Shown: positions 7,916 through 16,495 of the stretch, in pieces
Position numbering within the stretch: position 1 is the stretch's first letter
Layout of the letters: each line of letters begins with the position of its first letter
NCBI GenBank assembly: GCA_031273325.1
Contig: JAISSB010000048.1
Location: 1 to 49,716 of the forward strand
DNA: 49,716 bases
Direction of reading: 5' to 3'
From: Treponema sp.
Lineage (GTDB): Bacteria > Spirochaetota > Spirochaetia > Treponematales > Breznakiellaceae
Program-made: the position numbers and the translations under genes
Notes under the pieces: model-generated
Database searches by the model: none
What the model saw: only the letters and a program-made list of their open reading frames with translations
Told to the model about the DNA's origin: nothing

Positions 7916-8767
7916 TTATTTTTTAAGAGATATATATTCTTTAATATATTCAGTAATTTTTTCCTCATATTGAGGACAATGGTAACCTAAAGCGTTTGAG
8001 ACAAAAATAGTCATTTCATGAAATATAGTGCAACATAAAATCAAAGAATTCCATGTCTCATCTATTGAGTCATTTCGAAACGTTTTAGTAATACTTGCCC
8101 ATAAATCTTTAGATACATATTTATTCAGATATTTATAGGCTTTTCCAATATTTAATGAGAATGCATTATCAATTCCTATCTTCCATGAAATCATGGTAAG
8201 CATTTGTTCTCTCATTAAATCTAAATGTTTTATAGCATATAATAATTCATCTCTATATAACCCCTTGATTGTATATATTAAAAGTAACCAGAATTCATTG
8301 CAGCAATCGTCAATAAATTCAGGACTTGGTTTTTTTACACGGAAATCAATATCTGAGGGATTATTTAATACCGGACATATTTTATCTTTATCTATCAATA
8401 TTTTTGTTAAAGAATCAGATTCATTAAAATATTTTTCTAACTCATGCAACGGTATCAATTTAAGATCCATTTTATTTCCATCTTCAAAGAGTATGATATA
8501 ACTGTACCAATTACCAAGTGTTGATGGAAACATTGCCATAGCTTCTGGTTTTTGCATAATAACACGTTTTCCAAATACGTCAAGCCAATTATCGTTATCT
8601 TTATAAGATTCTATATCTGTTACAATAAAAGAAATATCAAAATCCTGAAATTTATCTTTATATATATTTTCATTTAACCTTGATCCTTCAATTGTGACAA
8701 CACGAATACGTTTATCATCTACCGCATACTTTAATATTATACTCAACATTTCTTGATCAGTTCTCAT
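7916..8767 (-). CDS. ANT(6)-like aminoglycoside 6-adenylyltransferase
   Basis: 283 residues, the usual length of AadE/AadK-type streptomycin adenylyltransferases. The nucleotidyltransferase motif is intact: EGSRLNEN (~27-34) followed by FQDFDISFIVTD, with the two aspartates that bind metal and nucleotide. A MALFPP-like stretch (EAMAMFPSTLGNWYSYIILFEDGNKMDLKLIPL) holds the third acidic residue, and a helical C-terminal domain follows. The family transfers AMP from ATP to streptomycin. Specificity and actual resistance are not provable from sequence, and such genes are also found as silent chromosomal homologues. AGAGGAGGG precedes the ATG. The very AT-rich coding and the neighbouring broken ABC gene suggest horizontal acquisition. 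Confidence 0.85.
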   Translation of the reverse strand: MRTDQEMLSIILKYAVDDKRIRVVTIEGSRLNENIYKDKFQDFDISFIVTDIESYKDNDNWLDVFGKRVIMQKPEAMAMFPSTLGNWYSYIILFEDGNKMDLKLIPLHELEKYFNESDSLTKILIDKDKICPVLNNPSDIDFRVKKPSPEFIDDCCNEFWLLLIYTIKGLYRDELLYAIKHLDLMREQMLTMISWKIGIDNAFSLNIGKAYKYLNKYVSKDLWASITKTFRNDSIDETWNSLILCCTIFHEMTIFVSNALGYHCPQYEEKITEYIKEYISLKK

Positions 8768-9167
8768 AAAACCCTCCTCTTTACTTCTTCATTTAAATGG
8801 TTTACCTGTTCATTGAGATACTCAAACAGTAATCATTTTTTAAATTTCAGCAAGTAAGTATTTAACATATCCAAATTAAAATGACCAATTACTATAAAAT
8901 AATATCGATATTTCCTATGTAATACCCTATTTATAATAATAATAAATTTTTAAATATTAGTCAAACTAAGTTTAATGATTATTCCGTCTAATATTCCAGT
9001 TATATACTTTATTGTATTTTTTACACAATAAAATATACATAATTTTATTCTATGAAGACAAATGTACCACTTATATACGAGAATATCAGATAGTATTGAG
9101 AAAAAACTCTTGACTTTTAAAAAAAACAGCGTAGTATATACATATATCAATTAAAGGAGATAAAATA
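8768..9167. other. AT-rich intergenic region
   Basis: Divergent 400-bp spacer between the adenylyltransferase and VWA genes. It contains an 8-bp hairpin TTTATTGT/ACAATAAA (9008-9032) and the VWA promoter near its right end. The 66-aa minus-strand ORF here is low-complexity and looks spurious. Confidence 0.5.
9110..9140 (+). promoter_or_regulatory. Promoter of the VWA gene
   Basis: TTGACT (9110-9115) with TAGTAT (spacer 16) or TATATA (spacer 19) as the -10 box. An AAAGGAGATA ribosome binding site follows before the ATG at 9168. Confidence 0.55.
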
Positions 9168-10634
9168 ATGAAAAAGTTGTTTCTTGTATGGTGGTTTATT
9201 ATGATAATTGGTACTTATGTATTTGCTGCTGGTTCTGCGGAAGGAGGCGGATCAAATCGAGGTACATTTTTGTCCCGCGGAGGATATATTATTCTTCCCG
9301 AAGACATTAAAATTGAAAATTATATTGCTCAGAATGATTATAATTATCCACTGCCTCATCAAGATAATTTAAATGTTATAACTGCGGCTGGACTTAAAGA
9401 TGAAAATGCCTATATCCAAATAGGACTCAAAGGGAAAAAGACAATGTTTTCTGAACTTCCTCCTTTAAATATAACATTTTGCATAGACAGAAGCGGTTCA
9501 ATGTCAGAAATAATGGTATGGGTAAAAGATTGTTTTTATATATTCATTGATCAACTTCGTGACGGTGATTTTATATCTTTGGTTGATATGAATACAAATG
9601 CTCAAGTATTAATACCGTCTACTCACATTAAAAGTCAAGCAGATAGAACAGTATTTAAAAGGACAGTCGATAAAATTATTGCAAATGGCGGAACAGATAT
9701 TTATGCAGGAATGCTTGAAAGTTATAAAGAAAATGAAAAAAATTATAATCACGGTTATATAAATCGTGTTGTAATACTTACTGATGGAATGCATAATTTT
9801 GGAGAAAAGATTAATAAAGATATTTTAGATTTAGCCCGTACCTATAATAAAAAAGGTATAGATATTTCAACTATATTATTAGGTATTAATACTGCTACAG
9901 GATTAATGGTAGATGTTGCTATCGAGGGCGGCGGTAGTTCGCGTTTTATTTCGGATCATGATGAAATGGTAAAAATATTTCAAACAGAATTAGATCGTAT
10001 GCTAGTACCTGCTGCTCGTGATTTAAAAATAACATTAATCTTACCGGATGGAGTATTATTTAAAGAAGCATGGGGATATAAGCATTACAAAGAAGAAAAT
10101 ACCATACATTATTATGTACCAACACTTCATAATGGTGATTATGAAACAATACTTGCAGAATTATCATATAATCCTCTCCGTTTAAATAATAATCTTTTAG
10201 GAAATTTATATCTTGAATATAAAGATTTAAATAACAATCAAAAAAATCTTGGTCCATACTCAATAGAAATAGAAAATAGCGTAGTTCCTGCTAATCAATT
10301 AATTAAAGATAGACGGGTTCGTGAAGCAGAGGGATTTTTAACGATTGCCCGCGGTCTTATTGATATTGCACATAAAACTATAAAAATTAATACGTTAGAA
10401 AGAGATTTACAGCAATACCGTAATCCATCGCCTCAAAGAGATGATATAATACAGCAGATTACTGTTGCATTAAGACAAAATATTCAAATAGGAAAAGATT
10501 TAACTCATTACTTAACAACTATTAGTGATAGCTTGGGCGGAAATAAATACGAAAAAGAATTGGAAATACTTCAAAATTATGATGCTACATTCAATGATGT
10601 ATATGGTATGTATGAAAATAATAGTATACAGTAA
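9168..10634 (+). CDS. Secreted von Willebrand factor A domain protein
   Basis: 488 residues with an N-terminal signal peptide (VWWFIMIIGTYVFAAGSAEG, cleavage likely after FAA or ending in a Gly/Ser linker). A VWA domain runs from about 100 to 285 with a complete MIDAS: DRSGSMS (107-113), a Thr in NGGTDIYAGM and an Asp in ILTDGMHNFG. It therefore should bind a divalent metal and a protein ligand outside the cytoplasm. The remaining ~200 residues form a beta-rich region and a helical tail, as in other bacterial VWA proteins; the partner is unknown. It has its own promoter and a strong ribosome binding site. Codons are strongly AT-biased like its neighbours. Confidence 0.85.
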   Translation: MKKLFLVWWFIMIIGTYVFAAGSAEGGGSNRGTFLSRGGYIILPEDIKIENYIAQNDYNYPLPHQDNLNVITAAGLKDENAYIQIGLKGKKTMFSELPPLNITFCIDRSGSMSEIMVWVKDCFYIFIDQLRDGDFISLVDMNTNAQVLIPSTHIKSQADRTVFKRTVDKIIANGGTDIYAGMLESYKENEKNYNHGYINRVVILTDGMHNFGEKINKDILDLARTYNKKGIDISTILLGINTATGLMVDVAIEGGGSSRFISDHDEMVKIFQTELDRMLVPAARDLKITLILPDGVLFKEAWGYKHYKEENTIHYYVPTLHNGDYETILAELSYNPLRLNNNLLGNLYLEYKDLNNNQKNLGPYSIEIENSVVPANQLIKDRRVREAEGFLTIARGLIDIAHKTIKINTLERDLQQYRNPSPQRDDIIQQITVALRQNIQIGKDLTHYLTTISDSLGGNKYEKELEILQNYDATFNDVYGMYENNSIQ

Positions 10635-10712
10635 AAAAATAAAAAAGACATACAACAAAAGGTATATTGAAATAAAATACGTTAATGTATAACAACTTGT
10701 TTTTATATACTC

Positions 10713-10730
10713 AGCCGCTGTAAGGCGGCT
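10713..10730 (+). terminator. Hairpin after the VWA gene
   Basis: AGCCGC-TGTAAG-GCGGCT, a 6-bp GC-rich stem about 80 bp beyond the VWA stop, followed by AAATCTTATAT. A weak terminator candidate in AT-rich DNA. Confidence 0.45.
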
Positions 10731-10739
10731 AAATCTTAT

Positions 10740-10777
10740 ATATACTGTTTCATATATAGTTAACTGAAACAGTATAT
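10740..10777. repeat. 13-bp perfect inverted repeat
   Basis: ATATACTGTTTCA (10740-10752), a 12-nt loop, and TGAAACAGTATAT (10765-10777). It lies 26 bp upstream of the -35 box of the next gene, so it could be a second terminator or a regulator site. Confidence 0.65.
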
Positions 10778-10802
10778 GGGATTATCTCAATGGCTCTCTC
10801 TC

Positions 10803-10831
10803 TTGACAATGCGGGGAGCATGCACTACTAT
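10803..10831 (+). promoter_or_regulatory. sigma70 promoter of the CDP-alcohol transferase gene
   Basis: A perfect TTGACA (10803-10808), a 17-bp spacer and TACTAT (10826-10831). A GGAGATA site precedes the ATG at 10869, so this gene has a conventional leader, unlike the leaderless candidates. Confidence 0.75.
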
Positions 10832-10868
10832 TTACAGAATATTTTGAATACTAGTACGGAGATACATA

Positions 10869-11435
10869 ATGTGTAGTACATGGAACAAATATATTCCAAA
10901 TAGTATTACCATATTTAGATTATTGCTTATTTTTCCATTTTTATTATCTATTCATGATATATTTGTTTATAATTGCTCAAATCTATTACCATTACTAATA
11001 TTTTTTGTAATTATACTGTCTGATATAATTGACGGCCGATTAGCACGGAAGTGGAACTGCACCACAGTTATAGGATCACAATTAGATATTATCGCTGATT
11101 CAGCATATTCAATACTATCAATGATGATTTTTGTATATTTTAATGTTATACCGTTATGGTTTCCTATTATCATGTTAATAAAATTATGTGAATTTGTTAT
11201 AACATCAACAATAGTAATACACAAAAAAAACATGACTGTAAGTATACTTTTTGACAGCATGGGAAAATGGGCAGCTCGTATCACAATGGTATTACCGGGA
11301 ATATTTGTATTAAGATGTATAGTCATTAATTATATTTTGATAATGCAGATCGGCATGTATATTGTAACAGTTTTATTTGCATTTTCTCTTATTAAGAGAA
11401 GTATAGTATTGCATAAAATATTATACCATACATAG
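10869..11435 (+). CDS. CDP-alcohol phosphatidyltransferase family protein
   Basis: 188-residue integral membrane protein with about five to six hydrophobic helices. The complete CDP-OH-P signature D-x2-DG-x2-AR-x8-G-x3-D-x3-D is present as SDIIDGRLARKWNCTTVIGSQLDIIAD (residues 51-76), so the metal-binding and catalytic aspartates are intact. The family displaces CMP from a CDP-alcohol to make phospholipids such as phosphatidylglycerol-phosphate, cardiolipin or phosphatidylinositol-phosphate; sequence alone does not tell which. It acts in the cytoplasmic membrane. The gene has its own promoter and no operon partner, and lies in the AT-rich island. It is probably an accessory enzyme, not the housekeeping PgsA. 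Confidence 0.85.
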   Translation: MCSTWNKYIPNSITIFRLLLIFPFLLSIHDIFVYNCSNLLPLLIFFVIILSDIIDGRLARKWNCTTVIGSQLDIIADSAYSILSMMIFVYFNVIPLWFPIIMLIKLCEFVITSTIVIHKKNMTVSILFDSMGKWAARITMVLPGIFVLRCIVINYILIMQIGMYIVTVLFAFSLIKRSIVLHKILYHT

Positions 11436-11620
11436 AGCATGTTGGGTATACTAAAAAAGATTATCCGCAGGTTATTCTTCTTAAAAAGCATAGCTCTCAT
11501 ACAATTTTTATTAATAAAGTAAAACAATGGTGTCTCACCGGCTATACTCGGCACTCTATAGAGCCAAAATGGTGTATGTACTCTTTGCTTATCATTGTTC
11601 AATAAGAATATATATGACTA

Positions 11621-11649
11621 TTGACTCGTGTTGGAAGATGCTTTATAAA
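11621..11649 (+). promoter_or_regulatory. Strong promoter, predicted leaderless GNAT mRNA
   Basis: TTGACT (11621-11626), exactly 17 bp, then TATAAA (11644-11649). The ATG at 11656 is 6 nt later, which is where transcription would start. No Shine-Dalgarno sequence is present. Confidence 0.65.
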
Positions 11650-11655
11650 AATAGT

Positions 11656-12291
11656 ATGGAAATTATGCTAAGATTAGAAGAAGAAAAAGATTACAGTATC
11701 GTTGAAACATTAACAAGAGAGGCCTTTTGGAATATATATGTTCCCGGATGTAGCGAACATGTAGTCATTCATAACTTAAGAAAAACAAAAGAATTTATTC
11801 CCGCATTAGATTTTGTTGCAATACAAGATAATAAAATTATTGGGAATATCGTGTATGTACAATCAAAAATAGTACATGGTGATAAAGAATACCCGGTATT
11901 AACATTCGGACCAATAAGTGTTTCAGCTCAATACCAAAAAATGGGCGTTGGAAGCGCTTTAATAAAGCATACGATAAAATTATCAAAAGAAATGGGATAT
12001 AAAGCAATACTCATATACGGCGATCCAGCATATTATGAAAGATTTGGATTTAAAGTTTCAAAAGAATATAATATAACTGACAAAGAAGGCAAATATCCAG
12101 CAGCATTATTAGTGTTAGAATTATATCCCCATGCTTTAAAGGGAATAATAGGAATATATGATTACGGAAATATATATGAAGTCAATGAAGAGGAATTAGA
12201 AGAATATGAAAAAAAATTTATAAAGAAAGAAAAACAAATAACAAAAGAACAAGATAGATTTAAGGAATTATCACATAAATATTATGAATAG
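11656..12291 (+). CDS. GNAT-family N-acetyltransferase
   Basis: About 211 residues. The GNAT fold is shown by an FVAIQDNKIIGNIVY strand pair, motif A VSAQYQKMGVGSALIKH (the Q/R-x2-G-x-G/A acetyl-CoA pyrophosphate loop), and YGDPAYYERFGFK, typical of the YhbS-like subgroup. The C-terminal ~50 residues are highly charged and helical (EEELEEYEKKFIKKEKQ). It should transfer an acetyl group from acetyl-CoA to an amine; the substrate is unknown. The start at 11656 (MEIMLRLEE) is chosen because a consensus promoter ends 6 nt upstream; the ORF-track start at 11527 lies upstream of that promoter. The 3' end overlaps or abuts the SIMPL gene, suggesting co-transcription. Confidence 0.82.
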   Translation: MEIMLRLEEEKDYSIVETLTREAFWNIYVPGCSEHVVIHNLRKTKEFIPALDFVAIQDNKIIGNIVYVQSKIVHGDKEYPVLTFGPISVSAQYQKMGVGSALIKHTIKLSKEMGYKAILIYGDPAYYERFGFKVSKEYNITDKEGKYPAALLVLELYPHALKGIIGIYDYGNIYEVNEEELEEYEKKFIKKEKQITKEQDRFKELSHKYYE

Positions 12292-12301
12292 GAATATTAC
12301 C

Positions 12302-13024
12302 ATGAAGCTATTATTGATTATATGGTTGTTTTCCCTTTTGTTCTTGGGGTGTACGAAAGAAAATACTCCCAGTACGTTATCGGTTATTGGAATAGGTACT
12401 GTGCTGGCGCAACCGGATATGATTCAAATAACTATCTCCCTAAGTGAACTCGCGCACACAACCCGTCAGGCTCAAGAAGAAGTTAACAAAAAAGTTAAAC
12501 AGATATTAAGTCTATTAAAAAAAGAAAATGTTGAAGAGAAAAGTATTAGCACCCCTTCTTTAAGGTTTAATCAAGAATATGAATGGAGAAATCAAAGAAA
12601 GCACTTAGTTGGGCAAAGAGTTGAACAAATAATAACTTTTTCGCTCTATGATATACAAAAAGATGCTGAAAAAACTCCCCGGATACTCGATAAGATAGCA
12701 CAAATTGATAATATTACGTTAAATACTATCAATCTTAGTATTAAGGATAATAAAGATTTTTTTGTGCGGTCGCGAGAACTTGCCTATCAAAAGGCATTAG
12801 AAAAGGCAATGCAGTATGCAAAACTTTCGGGTCTTAAGATCATTAAAGCACTCGATATTTCTGAACGAGAAGTTCCGCATATTTCAGCAATAAGCAATAG
12901 CATGATGAACATGCAGCTTAATGTTCTTCGTGACGGTCTTACCGAAGAAACAGGATCGACCATATTACCAACCGGCGAGTTAGAAATCAGCAGTCACATC
13001 TCGGTAACCTTTCTCTTAAAATAA
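12302..13024 (+). CDS. SIMPL domain (DUF541) lipoprotein
   Basis: 240 residues starting at MKLLLIIWLFSLLFLGC, a lipoprotein signal peptide with lipobox LFLGC. The body matches the SIMPL/DUF541 family: VIGIGTVLAQPDMIQITISLSE at the start of the domain, QEEVNKKVKQILSLLKKENVEEKSIST in the middle, and the closing ARxxALEKAMQYAKLSGLKI element followed by a beta-rich tail. SIMPL proteins are periplasmic or surface proteins with poorly defined roles (oxidative stress or adhesion in the best-studied cases). The ATG at 12302 is preferred over 12284 because it begins the signal sequence and has AGGAAT upstream. It sits 10 bp after the GNAT gene. Confidence 0.85.
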   Translation: MKLLLIIWLFSLLFLGCTKENTPSTLSVIGIGTVLAQPDMIQITISLSELAHTTRQAQEEVNKKVKQILSLLKKENVEEKSISTPSLRFNQEYEWRNQRKHLVGQRVEQIITFSLYDIQKDAEKTPRILDKIAQIDNITLNTINLSIKDNKDFFVRSRELAYQKALEKAMQYAKLSGLKIIKALDISEREVPHISAISNSMMNMQLNVLRDGLTEETGSTILPTGELEISSHISVTFLLK

Positions 13025-13151
13025 AAGCTATATACAATGTAGTATAGCCATGTACTGTGAGCGATGATTTAAAAACAAAAGTACATTGACGAGTATAGCG
13101 CGTATATTTTATATTAAATAATCAAAAACGATTCTTAAAGGAAAACGAGCT

Positions 13152-14105
13152 ATGATTGTGTCACTGATTCATTGGAAAAATACTTATATTCCTGCACTTG
13201 AAACGTTGCTTGAACAGAAAATTTATGAGTGTCATGACAAACAAGAAGCACTTAAAGCATTTGCAGAAGCAGATATTGTCATTACGATTGGGGGCGGGGA
13301 CGGAGAATATGCAATACCGCTTGACGAAGAACTTTTATCGGCCGCTAAAACGTTGCGTTTAGTACTCAGTTTAAGCGCAGGTATTGAAAAATTGCCGCTC
13401 CAAAGCTTAGTTAATAGGGGCATTAAAGTGTGTAATACGCGAGGGGCGCATGGCAGCTCCATTGCAGAATATGTACTTGGGGGAATGCTGGTACTGAGTC
13501 ATCACTATCACACATTTATACGCCGTCAAGAACGGCGTGAATGGCGGTTAATGCTCCACGGTGAAGATATTGAAGGTAAAACATTGTGTGTAATCGGCGC
13601 AGGAAGTATTGGACAAACAATAGGAAGAAAAGCAAAAGCACTCGATATGCGGGTAATCGGCATAAAGCGGCACCCTGAACCTCTTTCTGGTTTTGATGAC
13701 GTATTCGGTATAGACAAGCTCCATGCAGTACTGCGTGAATCAGATTATGTTGTGGTAGCAACCCCCTTAAATAAAGAAACGTACCATTTAATGGGGGCAG
13801 AAGAATTTAAAAACATGCGAAGCAGTGCAGTATTTATCAACATTTCCCGGGGAAACACCGTTGATGAATTAGCATTAGTGCAAGCTCTGGAACAAAAACA
13901 AATTGCAGGCGCTGTTTTAGATGTATTTCAAGTTGAACCATTACCAACAGACAGTCCGTTATGGAGCATGGAAAACGTTTTAATAACTCCGCACAGTGCA
14001 GGTCCGACAAGTAATACCGAAAGAAAAACTATTAAAATACTCTTCGATAATATTATTAACTACACTCACGGACAGGCATTAATAAACGAGATCACAGAAC
14101 TATAA
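13152..14105 (+). CDS. D-2-hydroxyacid dehydrogenase (NAD-binding)
   Basis: 317 residues of the D-isomer-specific 2-hydroxyacid dehydrogenase family. The NAD loop is GAGSIG (149-154). The catalytic triad is visible: Arg233 in ISRGNTVDE, Glu262 in FQVEPLP and His281 in ITPHSAG. It interconverts a 2-keto acid and a D-2-hydroxy acid with NAD(P)H in the cytoplasm; candidates are hydroxypyruvate/glyoxylate or D-lactate type substrates. AAAGGAAAA precedes the ATG. The 3' end is unusual: the last codons (INEITEL-stop) lie inside the first unit of a 42-bp tandem array, so the array seems to have grown from the end of the gene. Confidence 0.9.
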   Translation: MIVSLIHWKNTYIPALETLLEQKIYECHDKQEALKAFAEADIVITIGGGDGEYAIPLDEELLSAAKTLRLVLSLSAGIEKLPLQSLVNRGIKVCNTRGAHGSSIAEYVLGGMLVLSHHYHTFIRRQERREWRLMLHGEDIEGKTLCVIGAGSIGQTIGRKAKALDMRVIGIKRHPEPLSGFDDVFGIDKLHAVLRESDYVVVATPLNKETYHLMGAEEFKNMRSSAVFINISRGNTVDELALVQALEQKQIAGAVLDVFQVEPLPTDSPLWSMENVLITPHSAGPTSNTERKTIKILFDNIINYTHGQALINEITEL

Positions 14106-14427
14106 AGCAGCACAGGAGCCGTTTAAAATAAGATCACAGAACTATAAAGCAGCATAGGAGACGTTTAAAATAAGATCACAGCATTATAAAGCGGCACAAG
14201 AGACTGTATAACCGAAATCACAGAACTATAAAGCGGTACAAGAGACTCTTAAAATAAAATCATAGTATTATAAAGCGGTACAAAAGACTGTATAAACGAA
14301 ATCACAGAACTATAAAACAGCACAAGAGACGTTTAAAATGAAATCATAGTATTATAAAGTGGCACAAAAGACTGTATAACCAAAATCACAGAACTATAAA
14401 ATAGTACAAGAGCCTTTTAAGAATCTT
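14090..14427 (+). repeat. 42-bp tandem array, 8 copies
   Basis: Eight consecutive units of exactly 42 bp, consensus AAATCACAGAACTATAAAG followed by CGGCACAAGAGACTGTATAACCG. Units alternate in a pattern: several odd copies carry TATTATAAAG and GTATAACCG, and several even copies carry AACTATAAAG and TTTAAAATA, giving a partial 84-bp higher order. The first unit contains the stop codon of the dehydrogenase gene. 42 is twice the 21-bp period of the other arrays. Nothing else is visible before the RmuC gene. Confidence 0.9.
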
Positions 14428-14493
14428 GTAGCATGTGATTGACAAAATAATACAGCTATTGATACTACTGTACTACATGAATAGGAGGCGTTT

Positions 14494-16116
14494 ATGGAAT
14501 ATGGTTTTATCGTGCAGTGGATTATTTTAGCTGTAATAATTATTCTATGCATGGTGATAACGATATGGTTATTAAAGAACTACCAAAAATCTTTACAACA
14601 TTCTCTTTTAAAGAGATTGGACGAATACGATCAGTGGTTTGACAAAAATGAAAAGAAACTGAACGAATACAATCAGCGGTTTGATAAAAATGAATCGAAT
14701 ATACGCGATGAATTTTTTAAAAACAGAGAGGAAACAAGTAAAGCTGCCAAGGAATCACGAGCAGAACTCTCGTCGTCACTCACATCAGTAGAGGAAAAGT
14801 TAATGACGACGATAACGAATTTTACGGGATTGATAGAGAATAAAATGCAGAATATTCAAGGATTTCTTGATAGCGGATTAAAAGTTAATCGGGACGAATT
14901 AAATACATCGATTGCCACGTTTGAAAAACAAGTAACAAACAGCATAAACGGCTTTTCAGACATTTTAAATAAAGAATTAAAGGATGTGCAAAACCGAGTA
15001 AATAGTGCCACAAAAGAAAGCCGTGAAGAACTTGCTGCCTCTTTGAAATCTTTTGAAGAGAAATCATCGGCACGAATCGAGGCATTAACAAAAGATACAA
15101 AAGACGGCCTGGATAAAAACCGGGACACGGTGGAAAAAAAGTTGAGCGATATTCAACGGGAGAATGGGGAAAAATTAGAACAAATGCGCATCACTGTTGA
15201 TGAAAAGTTACATGATACCCTTGAAAAACGCCTTAATGAATCATTTCAATTGGTAACGACCCATTTAGAATCCGTACAAAAAGGACTAGGAGAGATGCAA
15301 GCTCTTGCTTCAGGCGTTGGAGACCTGAAAAAAGTACTCAGTAATGTAAAGACACGCGGAAATCTTGGCGAAATACAACTCGGCGCAATACTTGAAGAGA
15401 TTTTGTCGCATGAACAATTCGCAAAAAATGTGACGATAAAAGAACATTCTTCAGAACGGGTCGATTATGTTATAAAATTACCCAACAAAAATGATAAAAA
15501 TGACGCATTATTTCTTCCCGTTGATTCAAAATTTCCCAACGAAAGTTACATGAAGGTGCTGGAATCCTATGAACAAGCAACGACACTCCCCAAGAATGAA
15601 ATCGATAAAATAGCAAAAGCATTTGAAGACACGGTAAAAAAATGTGCAAAAGACATTCGGGATAAATATATCGATCCTCCTCGGACGACTGACTTTGCCT
15701 TTATGTTTGTTCCAACAGAAGGATTATTCGCAGAAATAGCACGAAGAACTGAACTTCTTGAACAGTTAAGGCGTGAATACAAGGTAACGGTCGTTGGACC
15801 GACAAATTTTGTAGCTGTATTACACAGTTTGCAGATGGGCTTTCAAACGTTAGCAATTGAAAAACGTTCCAGCGAGGTATGGAAAACCTTAAGTGTCGTG
15901 AAAACAAGTTTTCATAATTTTGGTGAAGCTTTAATAAATGCTCAAAAAAAACTTGAAGCAGCCACAAAAGAAATTAACAACGTTAAGACAAAGTCTCAAA
16001 CGATAGAAAGAAAATTAAAATCGGTTGAAGAATTGCCTCTGTCTGAATCCGCTCCGTTAATAGCTGAGTCAGAGAGCAGATCGAGTGAGTTAGATTTGTA
16101 TGAAGAAGAAACCTAA
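14494..16116 (+). CDS. rmuC: RmuC family protein
   Basis: 540 residues. An N-terminal membrane helix (IVQWIILAVIIILCMVITIWLL) is followed by a long charged coiled coil (about 35-270) and the RmuC domain (about 270-480), with LKKVLSNVKTRGNLGEIQLGAILEEIL, DYVIKLP, FLPVDSKFPNESY and FMFVPTEGLFAE, all family hallmarks. E. coli RmuC restrains recombination-driven inversion at short inverted repeats and has a PD-(D/E)XK-like nuclease fold (DSKFP). A repeat-related role would be of interest given the flanking minisatellites on both sides. TAGGAGGCG precedes the ATG. A single gene between two tandem arrays. Confidence 0.9.
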   Translation: MEYGFIVQWIILAVIIILCMVITIWLLKNYQKSLQHSLLKRLDEYDQWFDKNEKKLNEYNQRFDKNESNIRDEFFKNREETSKAAKESRAELSSSLTSVEEKLMTTITNFTGLIENKMQNIQGFLDSGLKVNRDELNTSIATFEKQVTNSINGFSDILNKELKDVQNRVNSATKESREELAASLKSFEEKSSARIEALTKDTKDGLDKNRDTVEKKLSDIQRENGEKLEQMRITVDEKLHDTLEKRLNESFQLVTTHLESVQKGLGEMQALASGVGDLKKVLSNVKTRGNLGEIQLGAILEEILSHEQFAKNVTIKEHSSERVDYVIKLPNKNDKNDALFLPVDSKFPNESYMKVLESYEQATTLPKNEIDKIAKAFEDTVKKCAKDIRDKYIDPPRTTDFAFMFVPTEGLFAEIARRTELLEQLRREYKVTVVGPTNFVAVLHSLQMGFQTLAIEKRSSEVWKTLSVVKTSFHNFGEALINAQKKLEAATKEINNVKTKSQTIERKLKSVEELPLSESAPLIAESESRSSELDLYEEET

Positions 16117-16275
16117 CAGGGTATCCGGGTAAGCAGCTTGTTTAAATGCCGACTCCCATGCTTAAAAAATTTTCTCAACGATAAAAAAAATTTTTTAAAA
16201 AACACAATCAAACTATTCGTTCGATCTGTTAATAGTATAGAGGTGATAACAGTATGATCGTTTAATATATATGTG

Positions 16276-16485
16276 GTATACTTCTAAAGATTGGTGGTAT
16301 ACTCTTAAAGTCTAGGAGTATACTCCCAAAGATTAGGGGTATACTTTTAAAGTCTAGGAGTATACTCCCAAAGGTTTGGGGTATACTTTTAAAGTCTAGG
16401 AGTATACTCCTAAAGATTGGGGGTATACTTTTAAAAGTTGGTTGTATACTCCCAAGCATTGAGAGTATACTATAAAAACGAAGGA
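16276..16485 (+). repeat. 21-bp tandem array, 10 copies, each with GTATAC
   Basis: GTATAC recurs at exactly 21-bp steps (16276, 16297, 16318, 16339, 16360, 16381, 16402, 16423, 16444, 16465). Units alternate between TCTTAAAGTCTAGGA-type and TCCCAAAGATTAGGG-type, a 42-bp higher order. Each unit holds a TATACT or TATACTT hexamer resembling a -10 box. The last unit runs into the GAAGGAGG ribosome binding site of the next gene. The 65-aa minus-strand ORF here is only the array read as heptapeptides. Confidence 0.92.
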
Positions 16486-16495
16486 GGATAATAGT

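Noticed and set aside
8950-9150. 66-aa minus-strand ORF
   Set aside because: Low-complexity AT-rich translation without a ribosome binding site, overlapping the VWA promoter region.
16262-16459. 65-aa minus-strand ORF (FKSIPPIFRSILLD repeats)
   Set aside because: A shadow of the 10-copy 21-bp array in front of a real gene on the other strand.
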